Assembly (NCBI GenBank): GCA_001580565.1
Contig: LRBF01000258.1
Coordinates: 47,919-111,918, forward strand
DNA length: 64,000 bases
Origin: Caballeronia megalochromosomata
GTDB taxonomy: Bacteria > Pseudomonadota > Gammaproteobacteria > Burkholderiales > Burkholderiaceae
Direction: 5' to 3'
Below are positions 17,692 to 25,911 of the stretch, in pieces. The notes under the pieces are model-generated. The model was not told where the DNA came from. It did not search any database and worked only from the letters and a program-made list of their open reading frames with translations. Made by a program: the position numbers and the translations under genes. Position 1 is the stretch's first letter. Every line of letters starts with the position of its first letter.

Positions 17692-18582
17692 CTAGATCCG
17701 GTAGATGCGTTCGGCGTTGCGCACGAAGAGCGCGTCTTTCTCGCTGTCGCTGGCGTCGCCGACGATCTGCGCATACGCGTTCCACAACGCCGTGTACGTG
17801 CCGAACAGCCGGTCTACCGGAAAGTTCGATGCGAACATCGCGCGGTCGCTGCCGAACGTGTCGATGGTCTCGTGCACGTAAGGACGCAGGCTCTCGATGG
17901 TCCAGTCATGATCGAACATCGCGAAGCCGCTCACCTTCACCGCGACGTTCGGGCACGCCGCCAGCATGCGCATGCCGTCGCGCCACGCGCGATATCCGTG
18001 CGTCGAATTGCGGTCCACGAACATGCCCGCGTGATTGACGATGAACTGCGTGTCCGCGTGCTCGCGCGCAAGTTGCGCGGCCTCTTCCATCTGCGATGGA
18101 TAAAGCTGCAGGTCGAACGACATGCCGAAGCGCTTCAGCAACCCGAAGTGCTTGCGCCACTGCGGCTCGCGCATGTAATGACGTCCGACATAGTCGTAGA
18201 GCTTGTTGTCATGCACGTTGAGAATCTGGCGGATGCCGCGCGTATTGGCGAATGCCGCGTGCGCTTCGAGCACCTGCTCCGCGTTATCCGCCGACAAGTC
18301 CGCGCCCGCGACGATGCCGTTCGGCATGCCGCGCCCTTCTCCATCGGCAATGGCTTGCAGCCAGCGCGTTTCCTCGGCGGGATCGGCGGGATCGTGATTC
18401 GCATCGACGTGCACGAGCTTGAGGACTTCAATGTCTTCGGCATCGCGCAGCAGATCCGCCAGCAGATAGTCATGTTTCAAATCGCGCGCATCGCCGATGA
18501 ACGACGTCTGCGGATTCGCGAGCCAGGGGTAATGATGCGTCTTGAGGTCCCACAAATGAATGTGCGGATCGACGACCTGCAT
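17692..18582 (-). CDS. amidohydrolase-family lactonase, probably L-rhamnono-lactonase
   Basis: 296 residues, amidohydrolase-2 family (COG3618 type). Metal ligands visible: DPHIHLW at residues 5-11, 'VHVDANH' on a later strand, 'FIVNHAGM' and 'ASNFPVD' near the C-terminus. Members hydrolyse sugar lactones such as L-fucono- or L-rhamnono-1,4-lactone. Position between rhaM and the transporter genes, with a rhamnose dehydrogenase in the cluster, makes rhamnono-lactone the likely substrate, giving L-rhamnonate. It begins 31 bases after the rhaM stop. 2-pyrone-4,6-dicarboxylate hydrolases are related but unlikely here. Confidence 0.75.
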   Translation of the reverse strand: MQVVDPHIHLWDLKTHHYPWLANPQTSFIGDARDLKHDYLLADLLRDAEDIEVLKLVHVDANHDPADPAEETRWLQAIADGEGRGMPNGIVAGADLSADNAEQVLEAHAAFANTRGIRQILNVHDNKLYDYVGRHYMREPQWRKHFGLLKRFGMSFDLQLYPSQMEEAAQLAREHADTQFIVNHAGMFVDRNSTHGYRAWRDGMRMLAACPNVAVKVSGFAMFDHDWTIESLRPYVHETIDTFGSDRAMFASNFPVDRLFGTYTALWNAYAQIVGDASDSEKDALFVRNAERIYRI

Positions 18583-18613
18583 GATGGCGTTCCTCGCGAA
18601 AGAGGCGAACGTT

Positions 18614-18928
18614 TCAGGGAAGATGAAAGACCGGCACGAGCGGCACCGTCACGGGCGCGTTGTCCGCATGTACTTCCATCAACTCGGCCATGGCGTCCCA
18701 CCACTTGCGCATGACGGGCAGCGCCGCGAGCGCATGCGTCGTATGCGTGTCCGTGCGCTGATGGATGGCGAAGAGATGCCCGGTCGATTCGTCGAGAAAG
18801 ATCCGGTAATCGCGGATGCCCGCGGCGCGGAGCGCATCGGCCAGTTCCGGCCAGATCTCACGATGGCGCTTCTCGTATTCCTCGCGCATGCCCGGCTTCA
18901 GGGTCATGCGAAAAGCCACTGTCTCCAT
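18614..18928 (-). CDS. rhaM: L-rhamnose mutarotase
   Basis: 104 residues, full length for RhaM. Family landmarks are 'FRMTLKPGMREEYEKRH' at the N-terminus with the catalytic His, 'YRIFLDESTGHLFAI' and the WW pair in 'MRKWWDAMAELMEV'. It interconverts alpha and beta L-rhamnopyranose in the cytoplasm. It is the first gene of the operon that runs rhaM-lactonase-rhaTPQS, and lies divergent to the LysR gene. GAAGGCGG serves as ribosome site. Confidence 0.93.
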   Translation of the reverse strand: METVAFRMTLKPGMREEYEKRHREIWPELADALRAAGIRDYRIFLDESTGHLFAIHQRTDTHTTHALAALPVMRKWWDAMAELMEVHADNAPVTVPLVPVFHLP

Positions 18929-19011
18929 GGCGGACCGCCTTCTTTTGATTGGTGAATCCTCTATCTGGGACTCGTTGTGCTGCGACTATAATTCGCCGAC
19001 CGATAACACGA

Positions 19012-19030
19012 CAATCCGATTGCAGGATTG
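19012..19030. promoter_or_regulatory. LysR-type operator between rhaM and the LysR gene
   Basis: Perfect dyad CAATCC-GATTGCA-GGATTG, containing the T-N11-A core (T19015, A19027) of LysR-type binding sites. It lies 60 bases before the LysR ATG and 84 bases before the rhaM ATG in a 162-base divergent spacer. Confidence 0.6.
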
Positions 19031-19090
19031 GCCGATCGCAAAAACGTATCGCTGCGCCGTATCATCGCGCGGTTCAAAGCGGGCTGTCGA

Positions 19091-20047
19091 ATGAATCAGA
19101 ACGTGTCCCAAAGTGTGTCGCCGAGTGCGCTCGTCAATCGGCTGAAGTTCAAGCATTTGGCGCTCCTCGTGGCGCTCGACGACGCGCGCAATCTGCATCA
19201 GGCCGCCGAGACGATCAACGTCGCGCAGCCGAGTGCGAGCCGCATGCTCGCGGATATCGAGGAGGCGTTCGGATTTCTGCTCTTCGAGCGCAACGCGCGC
19301 GGCATGCAGCCGACGCCGCTCGGCACCGCCGCGCTCGCGTACGCGCGCCGGTCGCTCGCGGACCTGACGCGCTTCGCCGACGATCTCGACGCCAAGCGCC
19401 GCGGCGGCCACGGTCAACTGACGGTCGGCGCGATCATGGGCGCCGCGCCCGACGTGCTCGCGATGGCCGTCACCGAACTGAAATCCGAGCGGCCGCTCCT
19501 GAACGTGCGCATTCTCGGCGAGACGAGCGATCAGGTCGTGCAATTGCTGCATCGCCGCGAAGTCGATCTCGCGCTCGGCCGTTTGACCACGCCCCTGCAG
19601 CACAACGATTTCGATTTCGAGCCGCTCGCGCGCGAGGCGATGCGGCTCGTCGTGCGCGCGGGGCATCCGCTTGCCGGGAAGACGGCGCTCGCGCTCGACA
19701 CGCTCGTCGGCTGGCCGTGGATCCTGCAGCCGATCACGAGTCCCGCGCGTGGCCTGTTCGAAGACGAACTCTCGCGCGCTGGCCTGACGACGCCCGCCGA
19801 TATCGTCGAATGCGCGTCGATCTTCGCCACGCTGCAATTGCTGCAGAACAGCGAGGCGGTCGCGATGCTGCCGGAATCCGTCGTGCGCGATTATCTGCGC
19901 GCGCAATTGCTGATCGAATTGCCGATCGAGATCGGCAAGAGCCTCTCGGGTTTCGGGCTGCTGCGCCGCAAGTCCGAGACCTTGAGCGAGCCCGCCGAGT
20001 ACTTCATCGCGTTGTTGCGCAAGTACTCGGCCGTGTCGCCTCACTGA
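19091..20047 (+). CDS. LysR-family transcriptional regulator of the rhamnose cluster
   Basis: 318 residues. An N-terminal winged helix-turn-helix ('FKHLALLVALDDARNLHQAA', 'INVAQPSASRMLADIEEAFG', about residues 20-80) is followed by a LysR substrate domain ('GQLTVGAIMGAAPDVLA'). The frame extends to 19028 but the start at 19091 fits the family. It is transcribed against the operon, between rhaM and the dehydrogenase gene, and overlaps the 3' end of the latter by 7 bases. Likely effector is rhamnose or a rhamnose acid; inferred from position. Confidence 0.88.
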   Translation: MNQNVSQSVSPSALVNRLKFKHLALLVALDDARNLHQAAETINVAQPSASRMLADIEEAFGFLLFERNARGMQPTPLGTAALAYARRSLADLTRFADDLDAKRRGGHGQLTVGAIMGAAPDVLAMAVTELKSERPLLNVRILGETSDQVVQLLHRREVDLALGRLTTPLQHNDFDFEPLAREAMRLVVRAGHPLAGKTALALDTLVGWPWILQPITSPARGLFEDELSRAGLTTPADIVECASIFATLQLLQNSEAVAMLPESVVRDYLRAQLLIELPIEIGKSLSGFGLLRRKSETLSEPAEYFIALLRKYSAVSPH

Positions 20048-20823
20048 AGATTGACGAACAGACCGCCGTCCACAAGCAGGGACGCGCCCGTCACATAGCG
20101 CGCGCGGTCCGACGCGAGAAAGACGACGCATTGCGCGACGTCATCGGGCGCGCCGAGACGCCCGAGCGGAATGCGCTTTTCCATATAGGCGCGCTTGTCC
20201 GCATCCGACAGGTCATCGGCGTTGAGATCGGTTGCGATGGTGCCCGGCATCACCGAATTGCAGCGGATGCCATACGGCCCCAGCGCGATCGCGCAGGACT
20301 GCATCAGCGAGTGGACGCCTGCCTTCGTCGGCGTGTAATGCGTCTGCATGCCGCCGCCGACGAGCGCGCTGATCGAACTCGTCGCGACGATCGCGCCGCC
20401 CGTGCCCTGCGCCTTCATCTGGTTCGCGGCGGCCTGCGTCACGTAGAACGCGCCGTTCAGGTTCACCGCGACCGTGGTCTCGTAGACGGAAGCGGGCATG
20501 TCGAGAAACGCGTGAAACGGGCAGATGCCCGCGTTGCTCGACAGCACGTCGACGTGGCCGAACGCATCGACCGTGCGCCTGATGAGTTCGATGCCCGTGT
20601 CGCGCTCGGCCACGTTGCCTTCGACGGCGATCGCGCGCCGCCCCAGCGCCTCGATCTCGCCGACGATCGACTCCACCGCCGATGCCTTGCCGTACGACCT
20701 GTCGTTGTCGCCCCAGTAGTTGATGGCGACATCCGCGCCCTCGCGTGCGCTCGCGAGCGCGATCGCCCGGCCGATGCCGCGCGAGCCGCCCGTCACCACG
20801 ACAACCTTGTTTTCCAGCAGCAT
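20041..20823 (-). CDS. SDR-family dehydrogenase, probably L-rhamnose 1-dehydrogenase
   Basis: 260 residues, classical short-chain dehydrogenase: TGGSRGIG (11-18), a variant of the NNAG motif reading 'SSNAG', catalytic Ser in 'ATSSIS', YTPTK (Tyr-X3-Lys) and 'PGTIATDLN'. Oxidation of L-rhamnose to the lactone with NAD(P)+ is the expected role in the non-phosphorylating pathway, because rhamnonate dehydratase is the next gene. The start at 20823 has a GAAGAGG site; an in-frame extension to 20865 overlaps the upstream gene. Starts 11 bases after the dehydratase stop. Confidence 0.82.
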   Translation of the reverse strand: MLLENKVVVVTGGSRGIGRAIALASAREGADVAINYWGDNDRSYGKASAVESIVGEIEALGRRAIAVEGNVAERDTGIELIRRTVDAFGHVDVLSSNAGICPFHAFLDMPASVYETTVAVNLNGAFYVTQAAANQMKAQGTGGAIVATSSISALVGGGMQTHYTPTKAGVHSLMQSCAIALGPYGIRCNSVMPGTIATDLNADDLSDADKRAYMEKRIPLGRLGAPDDVAQCVVFLASDRARYVTGASLLVDGGLFVNLQ

Positions 20824-20834
20824 GAGATGCCTCT

Positions 20835-22013
20835 TCAGTGTGTGTAGGGTCTTTCGAGCTTGCATTCCGGATTCAGCCGCACGCCGAAGCCCGGCGTCTC
20901 AGGCACTTTCATGCGACCGTTCACCGGCACGGGCTCGTCGAGCAGCAAGGGCGTGAACATCGGCACGACCTGATCGGCCTTGGGCGCCATCATCAGGAAC
21001 TCGGCGAACGGCGAATTGTGGCGCGTCACGACGAAGTGATAGCTGTACACCGACGAACCGTGCGGCACGACGAGCACGTTGTGCGCATCCGCGAGCGCCG
21101 AAATCTTGATGAGCTCGGTAATGCCGCCACACCAGCCGACATCCGGCTGCACGAGATCCGCGCAGCCCATTTCGAACAGCATGCGAAAACCCCAGCGCGT
21201 CGCTTCGTGCTCGCCGGTCGTCACCATCATCCCGTTCGGCACGGAACGGCGCAGTTCGGCATAGCCCCAATAGTCGTCGGGCGGCAACGCTTCTTCGATC
21301 CACTTCAGGCCGTGTTCGCGCGCCGCATTCGCGAGACGCTTTGCATAGTTGAGGTCGAGGCTCATCCAGCAATCGAACATCAGCCAGAAATCGTCGCCGA
21401 CTTTCGCGCGCATGTCGGCGAGCTTCGCGATGTTCTTGTGCAGCCCTTCCTCGCCTTCCGCCGGACCATGCTGCAAGGGCATCTTGCCGCCGATGAAGCC
21501 CATTTCCTTCGCGAGATCCGGACGCGCGCCCGTCGCGTAGAACTGCAGCTCGTCGCGCACCGGACCGCCCAGCAGATGGAACACGGGCTCCTTGCGCACC
21601 TTCGCGAGCAAGTCCCACAGCGCGAGATCGACGCCCGAAATCGCGTTGAGCACGATGCCCTTGCGCCCGTAGTACAGCGTCGCGTTGTACATCTGATCCC
21701 ACATCTTTTCGATGTCGGTCACGCGCTGCCCTTCGAGAAAGCGCGCCAGATGTTTCTCGACGATGAACGCGCCGATCTCGCCGCCCGTCGTCACCGCGAA
21801 GCCGACGGTGCCATCGCTCGCCTCGATCTCGACGACGAGCGAGCCCAGCACGTTCAGCCCGAACGACTGACGGCTCTTGCGGTATTCGGGATAGCGCGCC
21901 ATCGGCGTGGCGATGTGATCGTCGATCCAGTGATCGGCGCCCTGATCGTGATAATCGGCGCCGCCGCCGCGAACCGTGAAAGCGCGCACCTGGGCGATCG
22001 TGGGCATGGACAT
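20835..22013 (-). CDS. L-rhamnonate dehydratase (enolase superfamily)
   Basis: 392 residues, mandelate-racemase-like fold. The N-terminal 'HWIDDHIATPMARYPEY' block, the metal-ligand strands 'FWLMFDCWMSLDL', 'KWIEEALPPDDYWGY' and 'VTTGEHEATRWGF', and the general-base His in 'VVPHGSSVYSYHF' are diagnostic for rhamnonate dehydratase. It removes water from L-rhamnonate to give 2-keto-3-deoxy-L-rhamnonate. Length is normal for the family. Preceded by the MFS transporter gene (30-base gap). Confidence 0.92.
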   Translation of the reverse strand: MSMPTIAQVRAFTVRGGGADYHDQGADHWIDDHIATPMARYPEYRKSRQSFGLNVLGSLVVEIEASDGTVGFAVTTGGEIGAFIVEKHLARFLEGQRVTDIEKMWDQMYNATLYYGRKGIVLNAISGVDLALWDLLAKVRKEPVFHLLGGPVRDELQFYATGARPDLAKEMGFIGGKMPLQHGPAEGEEGLHKNIAKLADMRAKVGDDFWLMFDCWMSLDLNYAKRLANAAREHGLKWIEEALPPDDYWGYAELRRSVPNGMMVTTGEHEATRWGFRMLFEMGCADLVQPDVGWCGGITELIKISALADAHNVLVVPHGSSVYSYHFVVTRHNSPFAEFLMMAPKADQVVPMFTPLLLDEPVPVNGRMKVPETPGFGVRLNPECKLERPYTH

Positions 22014-22043
22014 GATGTGGCTCCGTACGTTTGGTTTCGTTGT

Positions 22044-23366
22044 TCAGGACGCGTTCGCGGCGTCGGGAATGGGTGCGTGATCGATGCGCCCGGGCACGCG
22101 CACCAGCGCGACGATGATGAGCGCCGCGAGCACGCTCGCGCCCGCCAGCACCATGAGCCCGGCGCTCGTCGAATGGAACGCGGCTTCGGCGGCGGTGCGG
22201 GCCATCGGGGCGAAGAAACCGCCGAGTCCGCCGAGCGAATTGATGAGCGCGATGCCGGCCGCGGCGGCCGCGCCCGTGAGATAACGCGTCGGAAAGGTCC
22301 AGAAGAGCGGCTGCGCGGCGATGAAGCCGCTCGCCGCGCAGCACAGCGCGATGATCGAGACGACGGGCGAGCCCGCAAGCCCCGACACCGCGATCGCGAC
22401 ACCCGACATCACGAGCAGCGCCACCGCGCACACGCGATGCCTGCCGGTGCGATCGGCGTAGCGCGGCACGACCCACGTGACGATCACGGCGGCGATCCAC
22501 GGCAGCGCCGTCACGAGCCCGACGCGCAAGCCCACTTTGGTGCCGAGCAGCGCCGACACCTGTTGCGGCAGATAGAAAACCACGCCGTACACCGCAGCCT
22601 GAATCAGAAAATACACGCAGCACAGCACGAGCACGCGCGGATCGACGAGCGCCGCGAGCACGCTTTTCGGCCCGTGCGACGAGGCGGCGCGGGCGTCCTC
22701 GTCGAGGCGGCTGACGAGCAGCGCGCGTTGTTCTGGCGTGAGCCATCGGGCCTTCGCGGGATCGTCGTCGAGATACCAGAACGCCCAGACGCCGACGATC
22801 GACGCAAGCAGCCCCTCGACGAGAAAGAGCCATTGCCAGCCCTTGAAGCCGAATGCGCCGTGCAGGTCGAGCAGCAAGCCGGACAGCGGCGCGCCGAAGA
22901 TGAACGCGAGCGGCGCGCCGAAATAGAACACGCCGAGCGCACGCGCCCGCGACGATTGCGCAAACCAGCGCGTCAGGTAATAGACGATGCCCGGAAAGAA
23001 GCCCGCCTCCGCCACGCCGAGCAGAAAACGCAAGATATAGAAGGTGGTGGCGTCATGGGCGAAGGCCATTGCCGCGGAGACGAGGCCCCACGTCACCATG
23101 ATCCGGCACATCCACAGCTTCGCGCCGACGCGATGCAAAAGCAGATTGCTCGGCACTTCGAAGATCGCGTAGCCGACGAAGAACACGCCCGCGCCGAACG
23201 CGAACGCGGCATTCGTCAAACCGGTGTCCTGCTGCAGCGCCTTCTGCGCGAAGCCGATGTTCGCGCGGTCCAGAAACGCGAGCACGTACATGAGCAGCAG
23301 AAACGGCAGCAGCCTCGTCATCACGCGGGACGTGACGGCGCCTTCCGCTGAAGCAGAGCGATTCAT
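22044..23366 (-). CDS. MFS transporter, anion:cation symporter family (probable rhamnonate/sugar-acid carrier)
   Basis: 440 residues with twelve hydrophobic segments. N-terminal 'FLDRANIGFAQKALQQD' and 'FFVGYAIFEVPSNLLLHRVG' are typical of the ACS subfamily, which carries hexuronates, sugar acids and tartrate with protons; the E. coli rhamnonate carrier RhmT belongs there. Located between the KDR dehydrogenase gene and the rhamnonate dehydratase gene, so rhamnonate uptake is likely. Starts 22 bases after the upstream stop. Confidence 0.85.
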   Translation of the reverse strand: MNRSASAEGAVTSRVMTRLLPFLLLMYVLAFLDRANIGFAQKALQQDTGLTNAAFAFGAGVFFVGYAIFEVPSNLLLHRVGAKLWMCRIMVTWGLVSAAMAFAHDATTFYILRFLLGVAEAGFFPGIVYYLTRWFAQSSRARALGVFYFGAPLAFIFGAPLSGLLLDLHGAFGFKGWQWLFLVEGLLASIVGVWAFWYLDDDPAKARWLTPEQRALLVSRLDEDARAASSHGPKSVLAALVDPRVLVLCCVYFLIQAAVYGVVFYLPQQVSALLGTKVGLRVGLVTALPWIAAVIVTWVVPRYADRTGRHRVCAVALLVMSGVAIAVSGLAGSPVVSIIALCCAASGFIAAQPLFWTFPTRYLTGAAAAAGIALINSLGGLGGFFAPMARTAAEAAFHSTSAGLMVLAGASVLAALIIVALVRVPGRIDHAPIPDAANAS

Positions 23367-23388
23367 CGCGATTCTCCCGAAGACGCGA

Positions 23389-24150
23389 TCAGTACGTCGC
23401 GCGTCCGCCCGACAGGTCGAACACCGCGCCGGTGCTGAACGCGCAGTCCTCGGACGAGAGCCACAGAATCAGCGACGCGGCTTCCTGCGGCATCAGAAAG
23501 CGGTTCATCGGGATTTTGGAAAGCATGTAGTCGATGTGCTGCTGCGACATCGAATCGAAGATTTCGGTTTTGGCGGCGGCGGGCGTCACGGCGTTCACGA
23601 GGATGTTCTTGCCCGCCAGTTCCTTGCCGAGCGATTTCGTGAGGCCGATCAGCCCGGCCTTCGACGCGCTGTAGTGCGACGCGTTCGGATTGCCTTCCTT
23701 GCCCGCGATCGACGCGACATTGACGATGCGCCCGTAGCCGCCCTTCAGCATGTGAGGCACGACGGCGCGGCAGGTCAGATACGGCCCGATCAGATTGACG
23801 TCGATCACTCGGCGCCACACGTCGGGCGCGAGTTCCCAGGTCGCGCCGTTGCCGCCGGTGATGCCCGCATTGTTGACGAGCACGTCGATTCTGCCGTGCG
23901 CCGCGAGCGTCTTCTTCGCGGCGGCCTCGACGGACGATTCGTCGGTCAGCTCGACGACCGCATCGCTGATCTTGCGCGCCTCATACTTCGCCGAAAGCTC
24001 GGCGCTCGTGCGCGCGAGACGTTCGCCATCGACATCCCAGAGCGACACGTCGGCACCCGATTCCAGCGCGCGCTCCGCTACCGCGAGGCCGATGCCCCGC
24101 GCGCCACCTGTGATGATCACGACGCGATTCGCCAGGTCGATCCGGTTCAT
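23389..24150 (-). CDS. SDR-family dehydrogenase, probably 2-keto-3-deoxy-L-rhamnonate dehydrogenase
   Basis: 253 residues: TGGARGIG near the N-terminus, NNAG, catalytic Ser in 'NVASIAG', YSASK and a C-terminal 'TGAVFDLSGGRATY'. It is the first gene of the minus-strand run MFS - dehydratase - dehydrogenase, and has AAAGGAG before the ATG. In the bacterial non-phosphorylating rhamnose (and fucose) pathways an SDR oxidises the 2-keto-3-deoxy acid at C4 before hydrolysis to pyruvate and lactate. The hydrolase of that last step is not in the window. Substrate inferred from the cluster. Confidence 0.78.
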   Translation of the reverse strand: MNRIDLANRVVIITGGARGIGLAVAERALESGADVSLWDVDGERLARTSAELSAKYEARKISDAVVELTDESSVEAAAKKTLAAHGRIDVLVNNAGITGGNGATWELAPDVWRRVIDVNLIGPYLTCRAVVPHMLKGGYGRIVNVASIAGKEGNPNASHYSASKAGLIGLTKSLGKELAGKNILVNAVTPAAAKTEIFDSMSQQHIDYMLSKIPMNRFLMPQEAASLILWLSSEDCAFSTGAVFDLSGGRATY

Positions 24151-24298
24151 GGTTCGTCTCCTTTCGTTGTTGGTTGCTTTGGGTTGTCATGCCGTGAGAG
24201 GCACTATAGTCCCGCGCCAATAGCGCAACAATTCGAAAGGGCGATCGTTCGATAGCAAAAGCGGATCGGACGACATTGCCAAACGGCAGCTCGTCAAG

Positions 24299-24368
24299 TT
24301 TTCTCGATAAATTCCTGCGAAACACGCGTAAAGTTATGATTTCTCGATAAACGTTAAGAAATCTCGAT
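24299..24368. repeat. three phased TCTCGAT repeats in the Fic gene promoter
   Basis: TCTCGAT occurs at 24302, 24342 and 24362, spacings of exactly 40 and 20 bases. The first two are part of TTTCTCGATAAA. The last one overlaps the ATG of the Fic gene, so a bound protein would block transcription or translation start. A matching repeat lies after the gene (25893-25911). Confidence 0.65.
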
Positions 24369-25851
24369 GACGCCAATCGGATACGCCCGTCTCATCGCCA
24401 TCGGCGAATTGCGCGTGACGCCGCCGCAGCGGCTCGCGTACGCCAGTTCGTCGGTAAATCGGCGCATCGACAGCGAGAGCCAGATTCTCTTTCCGAACAG
24501 CGTCGCTTTCGACGATACGCCCGTCGGCCATCTGGAGTTCGCGCTCCGTCATGAAGGCGTGAATCTCGAAGTCATCGATGCCGCGTTCGAGCACATGGAG
24601 CCCGGCGAACTCATCGCCCGGCTGCGCGCGACGCCAACCGGCGAGCAGATTCGCCGCGCCTGCTTTCTCTGGGAATGGCTGACCGGCAAGGAACTCGATG
24701 CGGGCGTGAGCGTGCGGGGCGGCTATGTCGACCTGTTTCCGGCGGACGTGTACTATACGGCGCCGCAGCCCGTGCGCGCGCCGCGCTTTCGCGTGCGCAA
24801 CAACGCGCTGGGTACGCCGTGGTTCTGCCCGACGGTTCGTCGTGCGGCGATCCCGGAAGATCCGCCCTTGACCGACCTGCTCGTCGAAGCGCAGAGCGCG
24901 CTCGATGCCATGGACGACCCGGAGTTGTACCGGCGCGCGCTCGCGTTTCTGTCCTTGTCGGAGACGCGCGGCAGTTACGCGATCGAATCGGAAACGCCCA
25001 GTTCCGACAAGCAGGAGCGCTTCGTCCAGCTCCTGAGGCGCGCGGGCGAGCCGGCGACGATCGATGAAGAATGGCTGGTGCAACTGCAAAACGTGATCGT
25101 GCGCGATGTCTTCAGCCAGGAAGCGTCGTACCGGAGCAAGCAGAACTGGCTCGAGGATGCGGCGGGCCGCGTCGACTTCTTTCCCGCGCCGATCGGCGAG
25201 TTGCACCGCGTGATGGCCGACTGGGAACGCTTCGTCAATGATCAGAAACGTTGCCCCGACGTGCTCGTGAAAGCCGCGTGCGCGGCGTTCGGCTTCGTTT
25301 ATCTACATCCGTTTTTCGACGGCAACGGCCGGCTGCATCGATTCCTCATCCAGCACGTGCTCGCGCGCTCGGGGATGCTCGGTGCGGATACCGTGATTCC
25401 CGTGTCCGCCGTGATGGAGCGCAACATTCCCGCGTATCACGCCGTTTTGACGGCGTTTTCGCGTCCGGTGACGCGGCTATGGAACTACCGGCGGATCGAT
25501 ACGGAGCCGCTCGTGCTGAGCGCGCCTTCGAGCCGCGCATACCGATTCTTCAGCGCGGACCGCGAAGTGGCGTTTTTGCACGCGATGATCAAGGAAGCCG
25601 TGCGCGAGGAAATTCCGCGCGAGATCGCATGGCTGCAAGGCTACGACGCCGCGTTCGCGCAGTTGAATGACGAATTCGATATGCCGCGCAAGGATCTTTC
25701 AGCGCTGATTCGCATGGTCCAGTCGAACAAGGGCGTCTTGTCGATACATCGCCGGAAGCAATATCAGCACATTCCGCGGGCGGTGCTCGATCGTATCGAG
25801 GAAGTGGTTAGCGAGGCCTTTACGAACCACGCGACGACGTCGGGAAATTAG
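24367..25851 (+). CDS. Fic-family AMPylase-type protein with C-terminal DNA-binding-like region
   Basis: 494 residues. The active loop HPFFDGNGRLHR begins at H314 and matches the HPFx(D/E)GNGR motif of active Fic proteins, which transfer AMP from ATP to hydroxyl side chains. An upstream S203-Y-A-I-E207-S helix resembles the inhibitory (S/T)xxxE(G/N) motif of class II Fic proteins, with Ser in place of Gly/Asn. The N-terminal 180 residues are a separate domain; residues after about 430 look like a winged helix ('PRKDLSALIRMVQSNKGVL'). The start lies on the third upstream repeat; no other ribosome site is visible. No antitoxin gene is adjacent. Confidence 0.85.
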   Translation: MTPIGYARLIAIGELRVTPPQRLAYASSSVNRRIDSESQILFPNSVAFDDTPVGHLEFALRHEGVNLEVIDAAFEHMEPGELIARLRATPTGEQIRRACFLWEWLTGKELDAGVSVRGGYVDLFPADVYYTAPQPVRAPRFRVRNNALGTPWFCPTVRRAAIPEDPPLTDLLVEAQSALDAMDDPELYRRALAFLSLSETRGSYAIESETPSSDKQERFVQLLRRAGEPATIDEEWLVQLQNVIVRDVFSQEASYRSKQNWLEDAAGRVDFFPAPIGELHRVMADWERFVNDQKRCPDVLVKAACAAFGFVYLHPFFDGNGRLHRFLIQHVLARSGMLGADTVIPVSAVMERNIPAYHAVLTAFSRPVTRLWNYRRIDTEPLVLSAPSSRAYRFFSADREVAFLHAMIKEAVREEIPREIAWLQGYDAAFAQLNDEFDMPRKDLSALIRMVQSNKGVLSIHRRKQYQHIPRAVLDRIEEVVSEAFTNHATTSGN

Positions 25852-25892
25852 AATTTTTCGAGCCGATGGCGAAAATTGCGCCGAAAATTAAA

Positions 25893-25911
25893 ATTTCTCG
25901 ATAAAAGTTAA
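25893..25911. repeat. downstream copy of the Fic-flanking repeat
   Basis: ATTTCTCGATAAAAGTTAA, identical at 18 of 19 positions to 24339-24357 before the Fic gene and in the same orientation, 42 bases after the Fic stop. It overlaps the last codons of the minus-strand membrane-protein ORF. Confidence 0.7.

Noticed and set aside
16276..18714. 812-codon open frame opposite the rhaT/lactonase genes
   Set aside because: Arg/His/Asp/Glu-rich shadow of the real minus-strand genes; no family resemblance or ribosome site.
20838..23351. 837-codon open frame opposite the dehydratase and MFS genes
   Set aside because: Antisense shadow caused by high GC at codon position three of the true genes.
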